Assembly (NCBI GenBank): GCA_038062255.1
Contig: JBBTXM010000002.1
Span: 1-9,521 of the forward strand
Length of the DNA: 9,521 nt
Reading direction: 5' to 3'
Origin: JBBTXM01 sp038062255
GTDB taxonomy: Bacteria > Patescibacteriota > Minisyncoccia > UBA11713 > 2-01-FULL-45-33
The notes beneath the pieces were generated by a model. It saw nothing but the letters and a program-made list of their open reading frames with translations. It ran no database searches and was not told where the DNA came from. Shown here in pieces: positions 1-5,980 of this stretch (the stretch's first letter is position 1; the number at the start of each line of letters is the position of its first letter). A program made the translations under genes and the position numbers.

Positions 1-971
1 GAGCTCCGTATTATCAGCGCGCGCGTTGCACCATTGAAGATGTGGCAAACAATGTGGAAAGATTTTACCGCGATTTTAAGCGGGGGGGCTGGGCAAGATG
101 GTTCCAAATAACAATGGTTCCGCAAAATAATTTTTATGGAGCCTATTATATGTCTCTTGAGGAAAAACTTATTAGAGAATCAACGGCGCTTGAAGCAAAA
201 CAATCCGAAGCCATAGCCGGAGGTGGATTTTTGGGACAGGAAGAATGTGTTGAAACGGCAAAACCGCCAACCCCGGATTTTGTGGGACCAATGCCGTGCA
301 TAAAATACAAAACAATAACTCCCGGATCATTGGTGCAAGACCAGCTCGAGCAAGTTTTTCGTTCTGATATACGCCAGCGAGAACTTGCGGATGAAATTGA
401 TGAAATAATAGGAGCCGCGTTCCAAAGGCTTATGAGCAACATGAGAGGAAAGGCCCTCAACGGAAAACGACAGGGAGTTTCTTCTTCCGCGCCAATAAAC
501 CAGTTTAATACCGAAACCCAAAATGAGCTTCCGGCAGCCAAGCAGCAAGTTTCAAACACCTTGGAACTTCCGCAAGCAATAGCGCTTGCAGGACAAACCG
601 CGAGCATAAAACAAGATTCTATAACAAAAGTTCGTCAACTGATAAGCGTATTTGAAAGCGTAAATTCGTGCCGAAGTACAGATCCGGACAACGACCCTAG
701 AATAAAAACATCAAAAGACAATATCGCGCAATTGGAAAAAGATGCAATAAATATCAACATAATGAAAACACAACTGGAAAAAGGGGAGCAAGGGCTCGCA
801 ATCGCAACAAGCACGGATTCCGTGTATGAGTCGTATACAGATCTCAAAGCCGCCATAGATTTTATAATTTCTCTCTACGACTCCGCTGTGGCGGAAAATA
901 ATCAAATCGCAGGGGAAATAACGCAAATCCAACAGGAATTAGACGCTTGTTTAGCAACGCCAAATGAATAA
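1..971 (+). CDS. Extracytoplasmic CPR-type protein of the T4SS-like locus, 3' part only
   Basis: The reading frame is open from base 3 to the stop at 969-971 (322 residues), so the gene starts upstream of the window. A GTG at 42 could serve as a start, but the codons before it (APYYQRARCTIEDVANNVERF) look like real protein and I prefer a truncated gene. Just after this comes a segment with GGWARWFQ, PQNNFYGAY and then two cysteines (EECVET, MPCIKYK) followed by TITPGSLVQDQLEQVF and ELADEIDEIIGAAF. I recall this pattern from large secreted proteins that sit directly before VirB6-like genes in Parcubacteria; that is memory, not a search. The rest is Gln/Asn-rich, helical and probably coiled coil, with no membrane span visible. 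The end overlaps the next gene by 8 bases, which suggests translational coupling. Function is unknown; a surface or envelope role beside the secretion channel is inference. Confidence 0.8.
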   Translation, partial: APYYQRARCTIEDVANNVERFYRDFKRGGWARWFQITMVPQNNFYGAYYMSLEEKLIRESTALEAKQSEAIAGGGFLGQEECVETAKPPTPDFVGPMPCIKYKTITPGSLVQDQLEQVFRSDIRQRELADEIDEIIGAAFQRLMSNMRGKALNGKRQGVSSSAPINQFNTETQNELPAAKQQVSNTLELPQAIALAGQTASIKQDSITKVRQLISVFESVNSCRSTDPDNDPRIKTSKDNIAQLEKDAININIMKTQLEKGEQGLAIATSTDSVYESYTDLKAAIDFIISLYDSAVAENNQIAGEITQIQQELDACLATPNE

Positions 972-3900
972 AATTTTAAAAAACAAAATAATAATTTTTT
1001 CAGTAGTAGCAATTTCGCTTTTGGCATATTTTGTAATTTCTACAAATTTTGCGGAGGCCCAAAACCCAGGCTCAACAGTTATAAATATCGCGGGACCAGC
1101 TGTTTCCGCTGCGGCTGGAGCAGTTACCACTGGGGCATCGGCCATACAAACCGCCGGCAAATCCGCGCTAAATGGAGCTACGTGGGGTGTTATACTTTTT
1201 GGAATTCTTTACGTTTTAAATCTTGCTTTGTGGAAGTTTATAAGCCTTGGCTACTCTCTTCTTAACACAGCTGTAAATACGGCTCTCGACCCAAACTGGT
1301 TCCAAGTTCCCGCCGTGCTGGATGCCTGGCGATTAATTCGAGACTTCGCAAACATTTGGTTTATTTTGATTTTGCTTTTTATCGCGATAGGCACAATTCT
1401 GCGGGCGCAATCGTATCAGGCAAAAAAATTATTGCCCACGCTAATAATGGTGGCGCTTGTAATAAACTTCAGCCTGCCGATAACCGGATTTATCATAGAC
1501 ATTTCAAATGTTATTTCTTTCCAATTTCTAAAAGCGATATGTCCGGAGATTAAACAACAAACCGGATCAACCGTATGCGATTTTTCCGCCAACGTTGAAA
1601 ACGCATTTCAATTGCGAGGATTTTCTCAAGCCATAAATCAGGCTATAGAGAAACCGCCAACCTCGCCGCCTCCAAGCAATAATCCCAGCGTTAATCTTGT
1701 TCCGGAAGCTCACGCCGCAATTCCTGCCGTACTAGCAATCGCAGGAAAATGGCTTGGAGCCGCGCTTCTTACAAGCGGAATTCAAATAGCAGCCGGCGCC
1801 ATTACCACAACAACAATAGGGGCAGTTTCTGGAACGCATTTGGTAGATCTGATAATGGATGACGTATTTTTGATTTTTGCTCTTTTTGTAATATTGTCTA
1901 TGGCTTTGCTTTTTCTTATTCGAATTGTTTCTCTGATCTTTTTGGTAATCCTTTCTCCGCTTGGTTTTACAGCGGCAATTCTGCCGGCAACCCAAAAATT
2001 TTCCTCCGACTGGTGGGATTACCTTTTTAAACAAGCCTTTTTTGCTCCGTTCGCATTATTCTTTTTGTGGGCATCATTACATTTGATGAATACAATGCAA
2101 GACGCATTTCTTGTTGGCGGGGAAACATACGAATTAACCAATCCTTCCAACGCAAGGCTGTTGTTTTTTATATTTTCAGCCATTTTGTTGTACGCAAGCT
2201 TGTGGATCTCCAAAAAAATGGGCGCAATTGGGGCAACTATGGTTATGGGCTGGGGCAAATGGCTAAAAGGAGCTATCACTGGTTTTGCGGGAGGACTTGC
2301 CGCAAGAACTCTTGTCGCCCCAATTGGAGCGTCAATGGCTGCCGCAGGATTACCTCAGGCAATCGGAAGAATCTCGCCATTGGCTGGAATTAAAACAAAA
2401 GAATTTGCAGATTGGCTTTCTAAACGAGGCAAGGCGCCGGAACAAGCCGCCGCCAAAGCAGAACTCGGAATGCAGTTGGCCCCCGCAGAACGCGCGGCAT
2501 ATTTTGCCAAGCTTGACCGCTCTGCCAAAGAAGCAATGCTCCGCAAGATGAAGGGGGAGGAAAGGGAGTCATTGATTGCACAACTTCCAAGCGATTCGGA
2601 AAAACAAATCGCGCGCAGCATTTTGGGTTCATTCGTGTTTACTGGCGAAGAACAGATAAAGTCACAGGTGGAAAAATTCAAATTCGAAAAAAACCTTATC
2701 CAACAATGGCAACAATTTGGAAATCTGTCTACCGACGAACAAAAACAATTTCTCCTGGGCATTGAAGATGCCGACAAGCGCGCGCAATTTTTAGAACATG
2801 TTAGGGAGGAAGCGGAAAAAGGAAACAGCGATATTGGGCGCACGGCATTCAAAAATGCGAATACATTTTTGGAAGAAGGCGTTGGGTTTTCAGCAAATCA
2901 GCGCTATGCCAACAAACTGGCTCGTGAAAAAGTTGAACACACTGAAGCCCAAAAGAGAAACGAGCTTGCTGAATTCTTTAATAAAATTACAAAAGATGCG
3001 AACGGCAACGAACTGGTTGGCGAAGAATTAGAAACAGCATTGAAAGAGCAAAAACGGCGCTTTAAGTTTGCAACGAATGACTCCCAAAAGTTGGCGCTGG
3101 TTGAGGCGGCAAAAACAGATTCGGACAAACTCAAAAGACTCGCTGGCTGGATGCTCGAACAAGATCCTGCAGATCAAGATAAATTCTACAAATCTTCTAT
3201 TGGCGGTAAGGACACATCGCTTGCCGCAGTTGTTGCCTATATTAAAGCGATTAGCACAAGTGATCCAAACAGAGACTTAGCAATCAAGAAGATGATTCTC
3301 TCTGGCGCCACTCCGCAACAGCTTGGCAGTGTTGCAAGAGAACTTTCAGACGACAGCGAACTTGTAGCAATAGCGGATGAACTTTCAACAAGAATGTCTA
3401 CACGAAACCAGAATGAATACAACCGAGAAAAAGCCAAACCCCGCGGAGGCCCAGGGGGGCCAACAGGGGGAACCCCAACCGGCGGAGGAGGGGCCGGCCC
3501 GACCGGAGGCGAGCCTAGCGCCGGAGGCGGAGGAACTCCGATAACACCAGTTGCGCCAACAGTTTTTTCAAAAATTGAAACTCAACAAGACGCATTCGAT
3601 TCCGCAATAAACTTTAAACTCTTAGTTAACAATAATAATGCTGAGGAAACAGAAAAAGCTGTGAAAATAATAAAATCTCTAACCAAAGAACAACAAATAG
3701 AAATAACTCGTTATTTCGACCCTATCCAAAAAATCCAATATTTTGAAAAAATATTGCCGACCCAAAAAGAAGAATTCGAGACGGCGCTTACGGAAGACAT
3801 AAAACATACAGAAAGAGGCGATTTCGCAAATCAAATATATTTGCACCCAGGAATTATACGCGACCCCGCATATCAACGAGCATTCCTCCGAGGCAGCGAT

Positions 3901-4149
3901 GCTCCAAAAATAGTCTCTTTAATAAGGGAGTACCCTAACGGAATTGGGTTTTTAGTAAACGAACTTACCCAGAACATGCCGACGAATGACCCGGAAACCC
4001 ATGCGCAGGCGGTAGCTGAAAAATTTGAAAAAGAATTTAAAAATCGAGAGTTAGGAATTATTTTTGCGGATCTAATACGCACACAAAAAGAAAAACAGAG
4101 TCCGGTGGCTAAAGAAGTGTACGAGGCACTGTTCGGACCACAACTTTAA
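964..4149 (+). CDS. VirB6/TrbL-like polytopic membrane protein with long soluble C-terminus
   Basis: 1061 residues. Residues about 9-26 form a hydrophobic signal or anchor segment ending near FAEAQ. Further hydrophobic spans lie at about 73-100, 128-148, 156-185, 298-340 (probably two), 355-375 and 398-416, with an Ala/Gly-rich stretch at 255-290. Motifs such as NFSLPITGFIIDISN and RIVSLIFLVILSPLGF are typical of the VirB6/TrbL-like inner-membrane channel protein of CPR T4SS-like loci. VirB6 proteins are commonly about 300-400 residues, and here the membrane part ends near residue 450. What follows is about 600 residues of charged, helical soluble sequence, broken by a Gly/Pro-rich linker at about 826-865. 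The start ATG lies inside the previous gene (8-base overlap) and has no clear Shine-Dalgarno sequence. The proposed role is the membrane core of a secretion or uptake channel. The function of the C-terminal half is unknown. Confidence 0.8.
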   Translation: MNKILKNKIIIFSVVAISLLAYFVISTNFAEAQNPGSTVINIAGPAVSAAAGAVTTGASAIQTAGKSALNGATWGVILFGILYVLNLALWKFISLGYSLLNTAVNTALDPNWFQVPAVLDAWRLIRDFANIWFILILLFIAIGTILRAQSYQAKKLLPTLIMVALVINFSLPITGFIIDISNVISFQFLKAICPEIKQQTGSTVCDFSANVENAFQLRGFSQAINQAIEKPPTSPPPSNNPSVNLVPEAHAAIPAVLAIAGKWLGAALLTSGIQIAAGAITTTTIGAVSGTHLVDLIMDDVFLIFALFVILSMALLFLIRIVSLIFLVILSPLGFTAAILPATQKFSSDWWDYLFKQAFFAPFALFFLWASLHLMNTMQDAFLVGGETYELTNPSNARLLFFIFSAILLYASLWISKKMGAIGATMVMGWGKWLKGAITGFAGGLAARTLVAPIGASMAAAGLPQAIGRISPLAGIKTKEFADWLSKRGKAPEQAAAKAELGMQLAPAERAAYFAKLDRSAKEAMLRKMKGEERESLIAQLPSDSEKQIARSILGSFVFTGEEQIKSQVEKFKFEKNLIQQWQQFGNLSTDEQKQFLLGIEDADKRAQFLEHVREEAEKGNSDIGRTAFKNANTFLEEGVGFSANQRYANKLAREKVEHTEAQKRNELAEFFNKITKDANGNELVGEELETALKEQKRRFKFATNDSQKLALVEAAKTDSDKLKRLAGWMLEQDPADQDKFYKSSIGGKDTSLAAVVAYIKAISTSDPNRDLAIKKMILSGATPQQLGSVARELSDDSELVAIADELSTRMSTRNQNEYNREKAKPRGGPGGPTGGTPTGGGGAGPTGGEPSAGGGGTPITPVAPTVFSKIETQQDAFDSAINFKLLVNNNNAEETEKAVKIIKSLTKEQQIEITRYFDPIQKIQYFEKILPTQKEEFETALTEDIKHTERGDFANQIYLHPGIIRDPAYQRAFLRGSDAPKIVSLIREYPNGIGFLVNELTQNMPTNDPETHAQAVAEKFEKEFKNRELGIIFADLIRTQKEKQSPVAKEVYEALFGPQL
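3439..3540 (+). other. Gly/Pro-rich low-complexity linker inside the VirB6-like gene
   Basis: About 34 codons made almost entirely of Gly, Pro, Thr and Ala, with much higher G+C than the flanking DNA. They include G-runs at 3454-3459, 3466-3470 and 3490-3493. The stretch separates two helical soluble regions of the protein (about residues 450-825 and 866-1061), so it is probably a flexible interdomain hinge. The repetition is imperfect, and it is not a tandem array with a fixed unit. Confidence 0.7.
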
Positions 4150-4152
4150 ACG

Positions 4153-4161
4153 TGATAAAAT
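4153..4161 (+). promoter_or_regulatory. Possible extended -10 element for a leaderless transcript
   Basis: TGATAAAAT fits the extended -10 form TGnTATAAT with one mismatch in the hexamer. It lies in the 18-base gap after the VirB6-like gene and ends 6 bases before the ATG at 4168, the distance expected if transcription began at the start codon itself. No Shine-Dalgarno sequence precedes that ATG. The -35 region is weak (TTCGGA at 4132-4137 at best). The match is short and the region is A-rich, so chance is a real alternative. Confidence 0.35.
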
Positions 4162-4167
4162 CAAAAC

Positions 4168-4887
4168 ATGGCTAACGATAACAAAAAAAGACAGGAAATA
4201 TTGGATAGATACTTAAACCTTCCCGAGGATTTACAAAAGGCTTTATTTTCTCCGCAAAATTCAGAGGCCATATTTGAAATTGGCAAAAAGCATGGCCTTG
4301 CGGTGGATAAAATGGGAGAGTTGGCAGACGAAACTGGGCTCGTGATGCTTGGCATGACAAAGCCGTCTGAATACATAAAAAATCTTTCGCAAAGGCTTGG
4401 TGTGGAACCAGAAAAGGCTAAGGCGGTAGCCGAAGATATAAATCAAAAAGTCTTCGCGCCGATTAGGGAGTCGTTGAAGAAGATTCACGGAATTTCGCCT
4501 ACGGCGGAACCGGTTAAACCTTCACCAAAAGAACTGCCACCGCTACCCCAAAAATCACCGGCCCCTCCGACAACCCTGCCGGTTGAACAAAAAGTTGAAA
4601 AAATCCTCAAAGAGCACGAAATAGCGAAAGAAGAAAAGAAAGAACCTAAAATACCCTTAAAAATAATAATGCCTGATTCGGCCTTTTCAACATCCGATGT
4701 TGAAAGCAAAAAAACATCGGATGTTTTCCCGGCCGAAAATGAAAAAATCCCGCCCACATCTCCAATATTAAGCGGAAAAATCGAGGAAACAGCCAAGCCC
4801 CAAACAGTGCCCGACTTATTCACTAAAAAAATGCCGCAACCGTCAAACGGCAAAAATACCGACCCTTATAAGGAACCGAGAGAATAA
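4168..4887 (+). CDS. Helical cytosolic protein with Pro-rich tail (CPR T4SS-like locus, unknown function)
   Basis: 239 residues, with no signal peptide or membrane span. Residues 1-108 form a compact, mostly helical domain (LPEDLQKALFS, EIGKKHGLAVDKMGELA, FAPIRESLKKIHG). I recall this domain from small genes before PrgI in Parcubacteria, where it is annotated as hypothetical. Residues 110-239 are rich in Pro, Lys and Glu and probably disordered. Within this tail, residues 174-189 are encoded by the 47-bp palindromic element. The stop codon overlaps the next start as TAATG, so translation of the PrgI-family gene is probably coupled. ATG 4168 is the first start after the previous stop. Position in the operon suggests a cytoplasmic partner of the VirB4/PrgI machinery, but no enzymatic motif is visible. 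Confidence 0.8.
   Translation: MANDNKKRQEILDRYLNLPEDLQKALFSPQNSEAIFEIGKKHGLAVDKMGELADETGLVMLGMTKPSEYIKNLSQRLGVEPEKAKAVAEDINQKVFAPIRESLKKIHGISPTAEPVKPSPKELPPLPQKSPAPPTTLPVEQKVEKILKEHEIAKEEKKEPKIPLKIIMPDSAFSTSDVESKKTSDVFPAENEKIPPTSPILSGKIEETAKPQTVPDLFTKKMPQPSNGKNTDPYKEPRE
4687..4733 (+). repeat. Palindromic element copy 1, in frame inside the 239-aa protein gene
   Basis: This is a 47-bp unit that recurs at 5172-5218 with one difference (A here at 4705, C at 5190). It contains AACATCCGATGTT at 4689-4701 and its exact reverse complement AACATCGGATGTT at 4713-4725, separated by an 11-base A-rich loop, so a perfect 13-bp stem can form. Each half is itself a near palindrome around a single central base; the arms TTTCAACATC and GATGTTGAAA extend to 10 bases in this copy. 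It reads as STSDVESKKTSDVFPA (residues 174-189), in the disordered tail of the host protein. The flanking DNA differs between the copies and no target-site duplication is evident. Confidence 0.9.
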
Positions 4888-5300
4888 TGCAATATCAAAC
4901 CCCTCAATTTATAGAAGTAGAAGACAAAATTTTTGGACCCTTAACTACCAAGCAGTTTTTTTATATTGCGGGCGGGGCAGGTTTGATTTTTTTAACTTAC
5001 GTTTTTTTTCAGCTCTGGGTAGTAATACTTCTGGGAATTCCGGTAGGCGCCTTTGCTTTATCTTTGGCGTTTTTTAAAATAAACGGCATTCCGTTTCCAA
5101 AAGTTCTTTCCAACTTTATTGGGCATACATCGGCGCAAAAACTATATATATGGAAGCAATCCCCTGCCCCCTCAACATCCGATGTTGAACGCAAAAAAAC
5201 ATCGGATGTTTTCCCGGCGGGGGCAGCGCCGCGGCTTACGGAAAATAAATTACAGGATTTGGCTTGGTCGCTGGATGTACAGCAAAAGATTAGAAAATAA
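4887..5300 (+). CDS. PrgI-family inner-membrane T4SS protein with an in-frame inserted repeat
   Basis: 137 residues. The start (MQYQTPQFIEVEDKIFGPLT) and the LTTKQFFYIAGG segment are characteristic of the PrgI family, small membrane proteins of Gram-positive and CPR T4SS loci that precede the VirB4 genes and are often compared to VirB3. Two adjacent membrane spans lie at about 24-43 and 44-63, followed by a cytosolic stretch (SAQKLYIWK at 82-90) and a tail ending KLQDLAWSLDVQQKIRK. Residues 96-111, between these two, come from the second copy of the palindromic element, so the insertion sits in a linker and leaves both flanking conserved parts intact. The start overlaps the previous stop by one base (TAATG). 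The proposed role is to anchor VirB4 at the inner membrane. Confidence 0.88.
   Translation: MQYQTPQFIEVEDKIFGPLTTKQFFYIAGGAGLIFLTYVFFQLWVVILLGIPVGAFALSLAFFKINGIPFPKVLSNFIGHTSAQKLYIWKQSPAPSTSDVERKKTSDVFPAGAAPRLTENKLQDLAWSLDVQQKIRK
5172..5218 (+). repeat. Palindromic element copy 2, in frame inside the PrgI-family gene
   Basis: This unit is identical to 4687-4733 in 46 of 47 positions and has the same orientation. The inverted halves lie at 5174-5186 and 5198-5210 around an 11-base loop. It reads as STSDVERKKTSDVFPA, residues 96-111 of the PrgI-family protein; the one base change turns Ser (AGC) into Arg (CGC). It is in the same reading frame as copy 1 although the two host proteins are otherwise unrelated. 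The Lys/Arg/Asp/Ser-rich peptide is hydrophilic and sits in a linker, where it is likely to be tolerated. Confidence 0.9.
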
Positions 5301-5312
5301 AAAAACAAATTT

Positions 5313-5975
5313 ATGCCCACAACATCTCCTTCACAGCAAATAGTAAATATAGACGAAATACGCGACGGCGTTTTGATTTTAAAAGACGGCTCTTTTCGAG
5401 TTGTTCTTATGGCGTCATCGCTCAACTTCGCGCTGAAATCGGCCGACGAACAAATGGCTGTGGTAATGCAGTACCAAAACTTTCTAAACTCCCTGGACTT
5501 CAGTGTGCAATTTTTCGTACAATCTCGCAAAATAAATATCGAGCCCTACATAGATACCTTGGAAAACGCGCAAAAAAAGCAAGTAAACGAACTTTTAAAG
5601 ATACAGGTTTCCGAATATATAGAATTTGTGCGAACTTTTGTCCGGGCCTCTAACATAGTAACCAAAAACTTTTACATCGCGGTTCCATTTTCTCCGCCGT
5701 TTATCGAAACCGGGGAAACCGGCAAGGGAATTTTTAAATCTTTATTAGAAACTCTGTGGGGGAAAAAAGAAGGTGGGGGGAAATCCAGCGTCTCTCCGCA
5801 AAAATTTGAAGAATACAAAAACCAGCTTTGGCAGAGGATGGAAACCGTAATACAGGGCTTGGTGCGCGCGGGAGTGCGGGCCGTACCGCTAAACACGGAG
5901 GAGCTGATAGAATTATTCTATGGATTATACAACCCCGGAGAATTAGAAAAAGGCAAACCACCCGCAATATCTTAA
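5313..5975 (+). CDS. TraC-like T4SS protein (VirB4-associated, no ATPase motifs)
   Basis: 220 residues, soluble. The N-terminal part (VNIDEIRDGVLILKDGSFR, LMASSLNFALKSADEQ, YQNFLNSLDFSVQFFVQSRK) matches the TraC-like domain found next to VirB4 in CPR and some Gram-positive conjugation loci. YIAVPFSP (121-128) and the end (LNTEELIELFYGLYNPGE, 193-210) also fit what I remember of this group. A Gly/Lys/Ser-rich loop lies at about 149-161. There is no Walker A or B motif, so it is not itself an ATPase. It ends 5 bases before the VirB4 start. The upstream 12 bases are A-rich with no Shine-Dalgarno sequence. It probably binds or regulates the VirB4 ATPase at the membrane; this is inferred from position and family. 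Confidence 0.82.
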   Translation: MPTTSPSQQIVNIDEIRDGVLILKDGSFRVVLMASSLNFALKSADEQMAVVMQYQNFLNSLDFSVQFFVQSRKINIEPYIDTLENAQKKQVNELLKIQVSEYIEFVRTFVRASNIVTKNFYIAVPFSPPFIETGETGKGIFKSLLETLWGKKEGGGKSSVSPQKFEEYKNQLWQRMETVIQGLVRAGVRAVPLNTEELIELFYGLYNPGELEKGKPPAIS

Positions 5976-5980
5976 AAAAA

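Noticed and set aside
1..6. GAGCTC (SacI site) at the first base as a cloning junction
   Set aside because: A single six-base match at a window edge is easily chance, and the reading frame continues through it.
882..895. TCCGC-TGTG-GCGGA hairpin followed by A's as a terminator
   Set aside because: It is a 5-bp stem within a coding region, with no T-run on the + strand.
4485..4853. Minus-strand open frame of 122 codons (and other minus-strand frames such as 146-607, 2355-2852 and 5009-5530)
   Set aside because: They lie antisense to well supported genes, show low-complexity Ser/Cys-rich composition, and have no family signal.
4687..5218. The two 47-bp repeats as a CRISPR remnant
   Set aside because: Only two copies occur, 438 bases apart, both inside coding sequence and in frame, with no spacers and no cas genes.
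5828..5980. Upstream in-frame extension of VirB4 with an earlier ATG at 5828
   Set aside because: It lies wholly inside the TraC-like gene in another frame, is Arg/Gly-rich and unlike VirB4. The ATG at 5981 gives a normal VirB4 N-terminus.
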